Positions 38,501 to 50,560 of a stretch of 64,000 bases of DNA are shown in pieces. Positions within the stretch are counted from its first letter, which is position 1. Every line of letters starts with the position of its first letter. This stretch comes from Metopolophium dirhodum. Taxonomy: Eukaryota > Arthropoda > Insecta > Hemiptera > Aphididae. Below the pieces are notes generated by a model. The model had not been told where the DNA came from and did not search any database. It saw only the letters and a list, made by a program, of their open reading frames with translations. The translations under genes and the position numbers were made by a program. Location of the stretch: positions 496,001 to 560,000 of the forward strand of contig NC_083563.1 of assembly GCF_019925205.1 (NCBI RefSeq). The letters are read 5' to 3'.

Positions 38501-41219
38501 GCAATTGGCATTTAATTTTTTTTTTCACTAATATGTTTGCTCACGGCTACAATTATTTTTTTTGTCCACGTAGTTTAGAAAATACTTTTTGGAAAAAGGT
38601 GAAGGAGGCAAAACGACAATTTACAATTTATTAAAATGCGACAAATTATCATTAAAATATTATCATCGATGGAATTGTATAAAATATGAACAGTAGGAAC
38701 CTAGCTATGTATTATATAATATACGAAAGGACGTACTATAGATGGTTTAACTGAAATTTACGTTTTTGCTATCTATAATTCTGTTTTAGTTAAAAACCAA
38801 ATTACCTAATGAATATAATGCGTATTGCGTATCCTAGCTGATAAATACCATTCGTAGGTAGATGTTCTAAGATGGTATCGGTTTGATTTTGATTTTAATT
38901 TTAAAGTGACAAAACAATTGAGTATCACTGTATTTATCTTACAATGTTAACAATGGAACCGTGGATGATTGTAAATTCTCTGACACATGTATATAAACTC
39001 TTCCGGTGTACCTTATTTGTATTCAATTTTCTAACATTTTTATGGGTTTTAGTCAATAGATTATATAGATTATATTATTATGACCTGTGTATTACATTTT
39101 TATTAACACATTACTCGTATCAAATAATAATTTATTGGACTAATTGCATTTTGGATCCCTATGTCTGCAGGCCATTAGAGTTGACCTAGAGTTTTAGCCT
39201 TTAGGGCTTAGATTTGAAGGCAATATAAATAATAAAAAAGCACAACCATTTATTTAGACAAACGTCACATAAAGCTTCAAATTGTGATCAATTGATAATT
39301 TAATAGAACATATTAAAAAGTAAAATAAAAACAAGAAAAGGCAAAACAATTTTTAACAACAAGCTAATATAATAAATTATATGAAACAAATTTTATACAA
39401 AAATCACTTTTATATCAAATAATGAAAATGCATTAGACTTCAAACACGTACCTATAATAAGTTATTTTAAAACGGGGAAATTACATCAAACAATTCTGTA
39501 ACACTCTATAGGTAGGACTATTGGACTCTCCGACTATTTATGTACTTAATTAAACTTTATCACAGCCAGCAAAGGATTTAAGTTTTGTACTATGTTAACT
39601 TAACTCAAATTTGGCACATATTTTTATAAAAAAAAATAACCCAATATACCATACCCGGTTAGACGATAGTAAAGTTCTCGTAACACATAATAATACCTAC
39701 CTACCTAATATTATACCACATCAGAAGTGGCATCACCCTGCCTGCTGTCACACACTCACACCAATCGCTGCAAAGTTATGCCATTTAGTGATATTATATT
39801 TTTGTTTTAATTCCTATATTATGTGTAACTTGGCCGTTAAGTATCCGTCTTTCTATAATAAACCGATATTGTTCTTTGCAGTCGTTATCGACATAACCTC
39901 GGAACTACAAACGTAACGCACTGAATAATCCGTTTGAGTTTAAAAAACGTCTTCTCGTTAAAATCAGTTTTAAAAAATATTTATGTCGCGATCACGATCA
40001 TATTATATTATTATAGGTACATAACATAACATCAAACTTTATCTTCAAACATATGGCGGACATCAAGGAGATCGCATTTTGATTAAATCACGCGTTATTA
40101 TTCTGACCACCGATGCAGTACCTATAATTTTTCCATCTTGAATTTAACGTACGCAAATCATGTCATACAGGGAGGTAATAAGATAAACATTGTCGTTTTA
40201 TAACATTATATAATATACCACATAAAACCAACGCAACACATGGTAGTATGGTACATTATTATGTTGGTACTTACCAGTTACCATATATGACTTGTTTGTA
40301 AGCAATAAACACTCAATTATTATACTCGATTCGTGAATTCGTTAAAATTTTCATCGACCAAAATACATAGTATATAATACTATAATAATATGATGTGTGA
40401 TGTGCGTACCTAACTATATATGTATAAAAGTGATTGTGTTAAATCGACGAGTTTGAAAATATATTTCAGTTCAAATTTCTCATTCAATAACACGTTGTAT
40501 ATACAGGTGTATGTAGATAGCATGAAGAAACCGTTTATTATGACACCGTTCGAAGTGACATATCGGGTGTAATGGCCTTAGATTGAATAGGCCCAGACAA
40601 AACTCCTATATTGTAGATACATACTAATTTCTATCGATTATTATGACTTCTGTATAATGTGTATAATATATACGGTTGGTAGGACGGTTATTTTGGAAAA
40701 ATCTTCTATCTATAATGTCTGTATTAAACTTTTGTCGAAGGTAATATTATTATATAACAACCGATAATACTAAATACTGAAAACAATTTTAAAAAAATGG
40801 AAAAAATATTCTGTATGATTTTTATACAAACAAAATACAAATTTGTAGGTCTCAGAAATGTTTAATACAATGTAAATTTTATTTTAAAACAATAGAACAT
40901 ATTTTTTGTTTTGATTTCTATCCGTGTGTATTAAAGTCACGATTTAATGTTAAAAATATGGGACATTGAGTGTATACTAATATTATATTGATATAAATAT
41001 AATATAATATAATCAAGTTTTTTATCATTTCGGTCATAATGACAATCATCGGTTATTATGACTAATTTTTAATAGTCTCCTTCAAATGTCATTATAAACG
41101 GTTTCTACTGTAGTTGGATTTTAGGAAACTGGTATGATGCGCAATAATTATGTTGTATAATAATAATAATAAATATAAAACGGTATTATGATATAAAATT
41201 ACGTTAAATATATTGCGAT

Positions 41220-41225
41220 TTTATT
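41220..41225 (-). terminator. Possible polyadenylation signal AATAAA
   Basis: AATAAA occurs on the minus strand about 150 bases after the stop codon. In such AT-rich DNA the hexamer is common, so this is only a candidate. Confidence 0.3.
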
Positions 41226-41375
41226 ATATTACATATTATACTATATGGCAATAAGTGTTGCAAAAATAAATAATAATACAAATAATATTTATACGCTCAT
41301 ATACTATTATCCTAAGTAGCGAAATAATAAGTCAAAATTCCTGAGGCGGGGTGTCCATGATGATCAATCGTTCGT

Positions 41376-41983
41376 TTATTTCTTTTCAGCCGATGCCTTA
41401 TTGACGGAATCGGAGGCGGCTGAGGCGGCGGCGGCGGCGACGGGGGCGGCCGGCGAGTTGGCGTAGAACGACTGGTACTGCTGTGACGGGTACTGTTGGG
41501 ACGGGCCGTACTGTTGACCGGCGGCGCCGCTGTTGTAGAACGACGACGAGTGCTGCAGCGGTTGTTGTGGATAAGCGGACGGCAGAGCCGAGTACGGGGT
41601 GACGGTCGGCGCGGTGGCGCCCGAGTAGTGGCCGTTGTACGGAGAGGCGGCGGCCGCGGAGTAGTGACTGTTGTATGGACCGGCGGCGGACGGCACGCCG
41701 AATTGACTACCGTAGTACGACGGGAAGGCGGCCGGATATGGCGAGTAAGAGGCGCCGTTGTACGGTTGGGCAGAGTATGGTTGAGCCGAGTACGGTTGGG
41801 CAGAGTACGGTTGAGCCGAGTACGGGTAAGCCGAGTACGGGGTCGGGTAGGCGGCGCCGGTCGACGGATGTCCGGAGTACGGGGTAGGGTACTGTCCGGC
41901 GGCGGGGTATCCGGAACCCGGGTAGTACTGTTGTTGCGGTCCGAAGTTGTACTGCTGGTGTTGCTGGTACGGTTGGTAGGCGG
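41376..41983 (-). CDS. Repeat exon of the low-complexity protein
   Basis: After the acceptor TTTTCAG the frame reads AAYQPYQQHQQYNFGPQQQ and continues open to TAA at 41378-41376. It contains a 15-base repeat coding QPYSA in which Ser-Ala codons alternate TCG GCT and TCT GCC, so the real unit is a 30-base dimer. The long open frame of 253 codons overlapping it on the same strand is a compositional shadow. Confidence 0.85.
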
Positions 41984-43396
41984 CTGAAAACGTAAAGAGG
42001 CGTCGTACGCGATTATTACAAAATACCTACATAGGTAGCGATATTGCGATGAGTATGATATTGCATTTATCACCGCTATAGGGTGCGGATGAGAGAGGGA
42101 CGTAGGGCGTGATATTATTCATCCTGAGTGGAGTGACGTCGAATTCGCATCCCCCCCCCCCTCTAGATCAGAATTCAAAGGCACCGTTGTTGGTTATTTC
42201 CAAAAGTTAAAGTAAATAAATATATAACTGCAGATGTTCGGCGATCATTTTAAATTTTTAACAGCCTGCAATAGCCAAATTGGCATCACATGTTATCGAA
42301 TGTCCCCAACAATAACTCAAATACGATTTTATCGTCAAACGCCGATGAAAATATGTGACTGTGATTAATGATTATAATAATACGTTAACTAATGCTAGCT
42401 GTTTAATGACGAAAAGTGCTAAATAACAGGATTGATAGTCTATGAAGTTGCGGTTTGCATGTTGTGGTGTACGTGGACGATAACTATATTATATTGCGAC
42501 GTCTGTGTGTGACTTACCGAAAGCAGACGACGGGACGGCGGCCTTTGGTCCGAACGATGACTTGGCCATCGGTCCGGCGTACTCGGACGTGTACTGGTAG
42601 CTCTGCGCCGGATACGATACGCCTCCTGGTCCTGGGTAAGCCGTCGGCGACTGTACTGGTGACGGGGAGGCGGTGGACTTTTGGACTTCCGTCGACGAAG
42701 CGGCTGCCACGACGGCCAACAGGAGGGCGACTGCGTAGGAGACCTGCAGAGCAGAGCACACGAAAAGATTGGTCAGTCGATTGACGAAATATTAGCCACT
42801 ATTCGTTTGGATGTATTTAAACAACAGTTTAAATCGTATTAGTCAAATACGCAATTGAAGGGATAAACAACAAAGTAAACAACTCGAACGTGTGTTACAA
42901 TTTTATTTCAAAATATCATTTCTACGTACCAAACCAATATTATATTATTATTATAACATGCGTCACTTGGTTTTCGAATCATTACTTTTTATTTGCTCGA
43001 GTTATAGAATTATAGAAATCGTATACCGTTTCTACAAAGGAAAACCCGTCCGGTTTATCCGGGCACTCGATTACAGTTACGAATTAAAAAAAAAAAAACG
43101 ATAATCCGATATAATATTAACATCTATAATATAGTTTTCGGACCACTATTTCTTTTAAATCATAACGGTTGGCGTGTGCCATGCATGACAAACTGGACGG
43201 GTTAATGATATTATCTACCTATTATAACTGTAATATTATTTTGGCTAATAATTTTGAAAAAGATTTTTTGCCTACGTTATTTAAAGTCGAACGTTCGCTG
43301 CACAGCGGGTAAGCATTAAGTCGTTGACATATGCGGATATTTATAATACAATATATTATTATGATTTAGTGGCATGTGCAAAAATCTTACCTTCAT
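41376..43396 (-). CDS. Secreted Tyr/Pro/Ala/Ser-rich low-complexity protein (cuticle or silk-like), 279 aa
   Basis: Exons on the minus strand are 43396-43391 (Met-Lys only), 42743-42518 and 41983-41376, 840 bases in all, with GT-AG introns in phase 0 and phase 1. The start MKVSYAVALLLAVVAAASS is a clear signal peptide. The mature chain has no cysteine. It carries PYSAQ repeats (about residues 125-150), then PYNSHYSAAAASPYNGHYSG, QQYGPSQQYPSQQYQ and an Ala-rich tail ending NKASAEKK. No chitin-binding R&R motif is seen. Composition and gene layout fit an insect low-complexity cuticular or silk-like structural protein; the exact family is not recognised. It is divergent to a similarly built gene at 56961-59765 and shares its core promoter motif. 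Confidence 0.85.
42518..42743 (-). CDS. Signal-peptide exon of the low-complexity protein
   Basis: The exon encodes VSYAVALLLAVVAAASS, then STEVQKSTASPSPVQSP, YPGPGGVSYPAQSYQYTSEY and PMAKSSFGPKAAVPSSAF, ending with one base before GTAAGTCA (phase 1). This is the same position and phase as the second intron of the gene at 57102-57204. Confidence 0.85.
43391..43396 (-). CDS. Two-codon first exon (Met-Lys)
   Basis: The minus strand reads ATGAAG followed by donor GTAAGATTTT. Six bases of coding sequence end in phase 0, and the second exon opens with GTC after CTCTGCAG. Only this join puts a signal peptide at the N-terminus; the larger open frame that starts inside the second-exon region lacks a 5' partner. 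Confidence 0.8.
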
Positions 43397-43499
43397 GGTG
43401 ATAATAGTTATAGCAATATGACGGATAATACGGACTTAAAACGGACGGCGGTTCTCGAAAGTACAAACTAGAAGCGTCTCATTCAAGTCGCTGCGGTCC

Positions 43500-43537
43500 A
43501 ATTGTGTCCGAGTGCCGAACGGTTTGATCTTAAATAG
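43500..43537 (-). promoter_or_regulatory. Core promoter of the minus-strand low-complexity gene
   Basis: On the minus strand CTATTTAA starts at 43537 and GGACACAATT starts at 43509, 28 bases on. The predicted start site would fall in the second motif, giving a leader of roughly 110 bases before ATG 43396. The same two motifs with the same spacing precede the gene at 56961. Confidence 0.65.
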
Positions 43538-43689
43538 CCACAGTGGTGTATGCCGGTGCGGGAGGAGCAAGCGGAGGAAAATGGTGGAAAAAAGCCGAAG
43601 ACGTGGTCGGCGAAGAAGAAGAAGAAGAATAATAATGGGAATATAATAATAATATAACAACAGACGCCGACGAAAAGGAAGGGAATAAG

Positions 43690-43960
43690 AAAAAAAAATA
43701 AAATGAATACCTATGCGCGAAACAACGGATATACGACCGTGTGGCAGACGGTGTGCCGGGGGGGCTAAGAGAGAGAGGGTACAACGAGCGCGGCGATGCC
43801 CCCCAACGAGACCCCCCCGCGGAAGGGGTTACCGGCCACCGACTCCTGCTTCTTTATCCGTCGCGGTCCGTCTCCGTTTGTCCGGGAAACCGGTCCCCCG
43901 TGCTCGACCGCCATTCGACCGGTTACGCTGCGGTGGAAAATAAACGATTATTGTGACCGT
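43690..43960. other. GC-rich block upstream of the minus-strand low-complexity gene
   Basis: The block lies 150 to 420 bases upstream of the inferred transcription start. It contains GGGGGGGCTAAGAGAG, CCCCCCGCGGAAGGGG and CGGTCCCCCGTGC. All three plus-strand frames are open for 60 to 75 codons, so none is convincing. Best read as an upstream regulatory region. Confidence 0.35.
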
Positions 43961-44263
43961 AAAGGTATACGCGAGAATAAATAAATATTATCCGTTCGTA
44001 CCACCGAGCTGAGTTAAATTAATAATAATATATAATGCCGACTTGTCTATAGATCGTATTTATGACGATATTATTTTCCTCCCCGTCCGGCAACTTTACT
44101 ACACACACACGTCTCAGGTGGGTTGGGTTGGGTTAGGTTATAATATAATATAATAAATCGTGTTATGTGCACTTGCTAAATTTACTGCACTTACACGACC
44201 GATTTCTTTCGAGTTCGTACATAATATTAGAACATGAGGGATATGCGATAAACAGGACTTCTA

Positions 44264-45018
44264 CAGGTGGTTTTGAGCATGCTCAGTGCTCACAATATTT
44301 GTATACTTAAATTATGCATAATAATATTCTGATTTTTAACATTTTTAATTACTCTTGAAGACCATATTTTCGAATCCTTTATTTTACCACTTAGGGATAA
44401 TCCTGTGACAGTACAAATTTCTATTTTTAAATAGGAACCCCCTTTTTTGTTATCTGTTTTGATAATTTGTATGTATCTAAATCAAAATTCAAGCGAGTAA
44501 TTTTTGAGTTGTATATAGCTTTGTGTATTAAGGATAATACTCTATGAGTTAAGTAGGTATGGAGGCTTAGACGATTTTTAAAAGAGTAATTACTATTGAT
44601 GTATTTATATAAATAATATGTATAAATGGCCCAAGTATAATAAATACTACATCTAGTAGCACATTTAGTTTATAATTTTATAAAACCATTTTTAAGGATT
44701 ATTATCTTTATTAGTATAAGAATTTAATAACCCAGAAACTACTCATCAGAATTTTGATTTACAAACATCATAGTATTTTCAAGAAAATCATCGCTAAATA
44801 ATTTGCAATAAAAGAGGGGGGGATTCTCATTTGAAAAATAGAAGTTTGTATCGCCACAAAACACTTCTTACGTAGTACAAAAAAAATATCAGCAATTTGA
44901 AAATATTATAGTCTTCAAGTATACAGGTGCTTCAAAATTCGAAAAATCAGAATTCGAATAAAATATGTACCTACTATTAAAGGGAAAAATGGGGGTGATC
45001 ATGCTTAAAAAATCACTG
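44264..45018. mobile_element. Non-autonomous transposon with about 200-base inverted arms
   Basis: The left arm (CAGGTGGTTTTGAGCATG to AATTTCTATTTTTAAATAGG) and the inverted right arm (CAGTGATTTTTTAAGCATG to AAACTTCTATTTTTCAAATG) align over about 200 bases, around a 300-base AT-rich centre without coding sequence. The family of the parent element is not recognised. Confidence 0.55.
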
Positions 45019-45097
45019 GGTACATTTCTTGGGCGGGGTGAAAGGAGGTTCGTGGACTTGTGGACGGAGTTCGTTGTTATCGAACACACTGTGTATG

Positions 45098-45260
45098 GTA
45101 TATAAATAGGTACTCGGTGCAGCTCGGGGCTGAAATATTAAATGATTTGCACGTTATTTGACTCGAGTTGTAGTGTAGTGTCGGATACACAACCAGCATT
45201 AAAACGCCGTTCCACCCGGCTAGCTGCTCCCCTCACCCGTACTCGGCAGCTCTATACGCC
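45098..45260 (+). promoter_or_regulatory. Weak TATA-box promoter candidate
   Basis: GTATATAAATAGG at about 45099 is followed some 25 bases on by CGGTGCAGCTCGGGGC and a less AT-rich stretch to 45270. No coding exon with a signal or domain follows. Candidate only. Confidence 0.2.
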
Positions 45261-46694
45261 GACACTCAATTTGGCATTATATAACTACAATAATAATATA
45301 AATAATTACGACATTACACATATTATAATATATAGGTACCTACGCGTAGCCCGCGGACATAAGTACACTTATCACGAGCGGTAAGCGCCGCCGTTAATAA
45401 TATAATAATATCGTACCACCTATTATTATTTAAGATTAGTATTATTATTATAGAATGGTACGCTTGAATAAATATCATAATATATAGAGCCGTTTGAACC
45501 GCGATGAACCGACCACGTCGCGTTTCCACAATATAATATTTCAAGCCCAAGGTAACTCGCCGGCATGGGGACTCGCATTTACACGATTTGTTTTATGCTG
45601 CAGCCGAGTGTCTTATAGCGGCGAGTGGGCTAGGTTGGGTTAGGCTATAATATAATAATAATAATAGTGTAACCTGTGAGTGTTATATTTTATACCTATA
45701 CGATGACTAACGGCGCGAATCGGTCATTTTACTTATTATTTCGGTACAATATAAAATGTTAAAGTGTACCGCACTACCACGATATAGATACCTGTTGAAT
45801 ATAATGTACCGCCAGTCGAAAAAAACACTGTCGCGTCGCCTGCCATGTGCGGGCGCACGCGCAGTGTTATATTTCGATTGTCGACGAATAATCGAAAGAA
45901 AAAAAAATAATGATACTATTACGATTTAACAGTACCGCCAGCAAACGCGACAATAGAAAATATATAATAATTATAAACCGATATTAATTCATGGCAATCG
46001 ATTCTATTGATTATTTTACGATTCGTGCCCAGAGCAATATTATAAAAATAATATAAATTATTAGTAATATATTATTATACGGTTGAATCGTTGTTAAAAG
46101 CTTAGGTACGTAACGGTAGTCCTATGGCATAGTGGTGTATTTACGGTGGGGGGAGGAGAAGATTTAGGTGTCGTATCTCCTCCCCCCTCCCCCCCAAAAA
46201 AAACATTTTAACTTAGATGATTTTAGGCTTGGTACAATTTTTTTTCATTCGATTTTCGTGAGGCTGGTTTTTGTGACACTTTGTTTATTTTCACACAAAC
46301 GTAAATCGAAAATAAAAACAAAAAATTAATTTAAATTCCTAACAAAATGTAGCATGCTATTCGATATTTTACCACTGCACTACACCCAAAAACATATATC
46401 GATGATTCTTCAATTTTCTTTTGCTGAGGATCAATTTCTAGTACCTACTTAATAATTTATTTATATAGATTGACATCTGTCACAACACATGTTTGTACTT
46501 ATTTAACACCGCTATAATAATCTATAGTATATTTTATAGGAATAATACAAAAAAATCTGAATCCTTTTTGCTAGCTGTATCTACATAACTATATAATATA
46601 ATATTATTATTACTATAGAACAAATATAATATAATATTATACTGTATTGAGATTTTAGGTACGAAAATCTGATCGGTTGAATATTATTATATGC

Positions 46695-46831
46695 CATAGG
46701 CGCAAATAGGGGGGGGGGGCTTTAGTGGCTAACCCCCCCCCCCCACTAAAACAATTTTGTTTTAAGCTTATATAATTTTATCAAAGTAAGGCTTTAGTCC
46801 CCCAAAATCCCAAATGCTATTTGCGCCTATG
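46695..46831. mobile_element. 137-bp MITE with perfect 15-bp inverted ends
   Basis: CATAGGCGCAAATAG at 46695-46709 is the exact inverse of CTATTTGCGCCTATG at 46817-46831. ATTATAT occurs just outside each end (46686-46692 and 46832-46838), with two extra bases on the left, and may be the target duplication. Poly-G and poly-C tracts inside can pair as a hairpin. Confidence 0.75.
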
Positions 46832-46893
46832 ATTATATCGCAGAGCAACGATGCACATTAGCAACGTCGTATCAATTCAAAATTTTATGTTAA

Positions 46894-47327
46894 AGGGATT
46901 CGATACCGTGATTTCCTGTTTTTGTCTAACACACGTGCGACATAGAATTTTAGACGTATTTTTTGCCAAACATTTCAAAATGATCTATTGAAGCGATAAG
47001 AATTCTGAAAACAGATTTGAATTTGTCATCAAATCTACTTGAAATCAACTTTCCCACATGTTTGATATTATCCCTTAAATTCCTAAAAATGTCATATTAA
47101 AAAATAGTATTTAAAAATTGTCGTATTTTAATTTTTGGAGAAGTTAAAATCAAAAATCTAAAATGTGGGAAAGTCGATTTCAAGTAGACTTGACGACAAA
47201 TTCAAATCTGTTTTTAGAATTCTTATCGCTTCATTAGATCAATTGGTATGTTTGGCAAAGAACCAGTCTAAAATCCCATGTCACGTGTATGTTAGACAAA
47301 AACAGAAAATCACTGTATCGAATCCCC
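46894..47327. mobile_element. TTAA-flanked palindromic MITE, 434 bp
   Basis: TTAA at 46890-46893 and 47328-47331 bracket inverted arms: AGGGATTCGATACCGTGATT against, inverted, GGGGATTCGATACAGTGATT, continuing through TTTTGTCTAACA and into matching GCGATAAGAATTCT segments about 130 bases in. TTAA duplication is typical of piggyBac-type transposases. The element is nearly one long hairpin and has no coding sequence. Confidence 0.75.
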
Positions 47328-47389
47328 TTAATATTTAAATACTACGTAATTATTTGTTTCGGTTTATGCATACATATTTTATACACTTA

Positions 47390-47538
47390 CAGTGCCGTGT
47401 TAACTTTCATTGGCACCCAGGGCAATAATATTTGGCACCCCTAGATACACATTCAAAAATGTGCCACCCTTTAAATTGTTACAAGTCTTACCGCCCTAAG
47501 GCACTTGCCCCATTTGCCACCCTCTTAACTCGGCTCTG
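47390..47538. mobile_element. 149-bp hAT-like MITE
   Basis: The ends are CAGTGCCGTGTTAA and, inverted, CAGAGCCGAGTTAA. Flanking 8-mers TACACTTA and TACACGTA agree at 7 of 8. It lies 52 bases after the TTAA-flanked element. Confidence 0.65.
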
Positions 47539-48904
47539 TACACGTAGGCACCTACTTATATTATAGTATTGTACATAATATCACAATTGTTATATTTAGA
47601 TATGGTTTATATGATACATACAACAATCGAATTGAAGGGGAACTATAGGTAAAATGTACCAACACTTCATCATGACCAAATTACGACACTATCACAGCAG
47701 TGATGACAAATTGTTTTTCTTAACTGAAGTAATAATATTTTTAAGCACCTCCATTAACGTGCGAAACGTGTTTACTATAATACTATTAATATAAATATAT
47801 AATATAATATAGGTAGTGATTTGCGTTATTTTAATATTATAATATGACCATAATAATATATTATACGAAGATATATATGAGTGCATATATAGTGGCCCGG
47901 TCGGCGGTCATCACTCATCGTAGTCACTGATCTTTAACGTTAATAATTATTATGACCATGACAAACAGCTCATGTACTCTTGACTTTAACACAATATCAT
48001 TATCATGAGTACCTAACTGTTATGATAGTTAAAATATTACATAATACACAATAATTTCCTCTAACTTTTTTATATTTTCTAAACATGACGCACGATTTTA
48101 CATACTTAATTCTTATTTAAACGTATGCTACAAGTGGCCGAAGAATTACGATTATTCGTAATAATTATTACCTAGGATCTATTGGTACTTTAAAATCTAA
48201 ACACGAATTGCTTCGTATATCTAATGACCACGAGTACACATAGACCGTATATACCAATAACTGCAGGATTTATCAATTTTTATTTATTCCGAAAAAAAAA
48301 ATAATAAAATATAACGTTACAAATTTACTTTGTAAAAGTACAAAAGTTGTTTGGCAAGGTAATAAATTGTTAACAGTCGTCGGAGAACGGCGGCCAGTAC
48401 CTATTATACAATAAGTACCTATACCAATGATTTTTTTTTTTTTAAATAAAATGTTATAAATTTATCCAGTGGCATATACATGTTGTAGGGAATAAATTAA
48501 GAACCTAACTCGACATCATCCCACCCTTCATCCATTGACTTCATTTTAATGTAAATAATGATTTTATTTCAAAGTTACGCTGCTGCAGTCTTGTACGTTA
48601 TCGTGTGTCGGTATCGTATTATTTGCATGATAATTTGCCTTCACATAGGTTCGCATTAAACAAGTACCTACCTTGATAATGCCACGTAAAAATCAAATAA
48701 ACTTTTGTGATTATAATTTACAATGGCGATTGGGAGACTGTGAATCTCACATATACGAGCTCAGTACAACTGCAGAATATTTACTCAATAATTTTCTTTA
48801 ATTACACTTTATATGAAGTGATAAATGTACAGACATTTTAGTATTTAAATTGGATTTGGCGACACAAGTCTTACCATAATATATATTATATAAAAGATAT
48901 TAAT

Positions 48905-50560
48905 TTTGGATTTTGATCGGAGTGGTTAACGTATTGATTTTACAACATTGTGTGGTTCTTATTTTGTGTTTGTCATCACATTTTGTAGTAGTAAAAATAA
49001 AAATGCTTTGATTTGTAACTCTGAGGGTGGATTTTGGTAAAAAAATTGGATTTACCTAGTTGGTATTTTGGGGGATATAAACTGAATAATTTCCAGTACT
49101 TTTTTAATAATCGGGAAAAACAAAAAAATTAAGGAAAAAATAATTTAGATTAATTCAAAAACAAAATATAGGTATTCGTCGATACCTAGGTACTTGAAAT
49201 GTTAAAATTTTTTACACAATAGAATTTTCAAAACATTTTATCTGCTTTTGAGCCAATTTTTATAGACATTTAAAATTTAAAATTTTGTTTTAGTATTTAT
49301 TCTAATTTTTTAATTTTTAGATTCTGAGCGAAGCGAATGTATGTATTAATTTTACAATGATGTGTGTTTTTTATTTTTTTATTTTTATGTCATTACGGTT
49401 TGGGGCAGAAAAACTGCTCTGATTTTCTTCAACAGTATCTTGTCCGACGGGAAAGTGAATCTAGTTTGTGCATTCGGGAAGTCCAAAGCGCCAGGAAAAA
49501 CAGTATACAATTTAAGGAAAAACGGGAATTTTTACGCAAAATCGGTTTTTGACAAAATTGAATTTTAGCTTTTAGTGTAACTTTAAAACAAATGAACGTA
49601 TATACATGAATTGTTCACTGGTTGTTTATATTCGCATTTTCTATATACGATAAAATTTTCAAAATATTTTTATTTGTTTTGAACTGTTTAGAAACATTTT
49701 CTGGTTTCCAATTTTACTAGTAAAAAAGCTTGAAAATTTAATACAAGACTCCTACTATATTGTTACAATGACATTTGAAAAATATTAAAAATCCTTAGTC
49801 ACAGTTTTTATTTATAAGCATTTAAATCAAGTTCAGTTCAAATCTTGACAAAATACGAAAAAATCACGAAAATTAGCAAATTATTTTGGGTTGAAAATTC
49901 ATAAATTGTCTTCTTTTTAAATCTAAGATTTGAAAATGTAATAGAAGATTATCCATAAGTTTTTCTACCTTTATCAAAAAAATAAATGTCTACAAGCAAA
50001 TCAAATTAAATTTTTATGAGCGTTTGAAGTTCATATTTTCACAAAATTGGATATTCACTCGATTTCTGATTATGTATTGGTTTTGTTATTTTATTGTTCT
50101 TCAAAAACGAATAACTGTAGATACATGAAAACTTAACTGAATGTTTATATTTTCATTTCCTATACACCATAAATATTTTGACTCTTTTTTACGGACATTA
50201 TCATTTTTCAATTTTTTTTGTTTTTTTTTTTTTTATAAATATTATTGAAATTTTATTTATTAGCTAAAAAAGCGTGAAAACTTAATGAAAGGCTCCTGAT
50301 ATATTGTTACAATAGCACTTGAAAAATATTAAAATGCATAGGCACAATTTTTTTTATAAGCATTTAAAGTTTGAATTTTGAAAAATTTATCAAATTTTAA
50401 ATTTAATAATTATTTTGTAGTTAAAAATTTATAAAATGTTCACATTTTATAGCTAACGATTGAAAATTTAAAACAAGGTTCCACGTAAATAGGTTATATA
50501 TAAATTACTTTATTCACAATAATATCATCAAATATACTTATACTAGTTGATAGATATTTT
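48905..50560 (+). mobile_element. GATTCTGAGCGAAG family, two tandem copies, the second with two internal units
   Basis: A first partial copy starts near 48905 (GATTTTGATCGGAGTGG, ACGTATTGATTTTACAAC). At 49316 TTTAGATTCTGAGCGAAGCG starts another that runs to about 50545. Its interior repeats with a period near 517 bases, shown by CATTTTCTATATACGATAAA at 49636 and CATTTCCTATACACCATAAA at 50153. It lacks the other terminus and so is truncated. Confidence 0.55.

Larger units (their letters stand above)
30201..41219. other. Gene-free repeat-rich region between the LIM gene and the minus-strand low-complexity gene
   Basis: AT-rich DNA with the family copy at 34390, the hAT-type MITE at 37575, GC-rich blocks at 33760 and 38200, and the palindrome GGTTAGGTTAGATGACCTAACC at about 36266 (split arms TTAGGTTAG and CTAACCTAA). 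Remaining stretches show nothing identifiable. Confidence 0.5.

Noticed and set aside
41496..41987. 163-codon plus-strand open frame rich in Arg, Gly and Val
   Set aside because: It is the antisense of the low-complexity coding exon; no splice or start support.
41312..42073. 253-codon minus-strand open frame rich in Arg, Thr and Pro
   Set aside because: It overlaps the repeat exon in a different register, lacks a signal peptide and shows composition created by shifting the QPYSA repeat.
43713..43984. Three overlapping plus-strand frames of 60 to 76 codons
   Set aside because: All registers are open because the block is GC-rich; no domain or splice partner.
49362..49568. Short frame with NGNFYAKSVF shared with frames near 28.6 and 61.9 kb
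   Set aside because: The shared peptide follows from DNA similarity of a non-coding repeat family; frames are short and in different orientations relative to stops.
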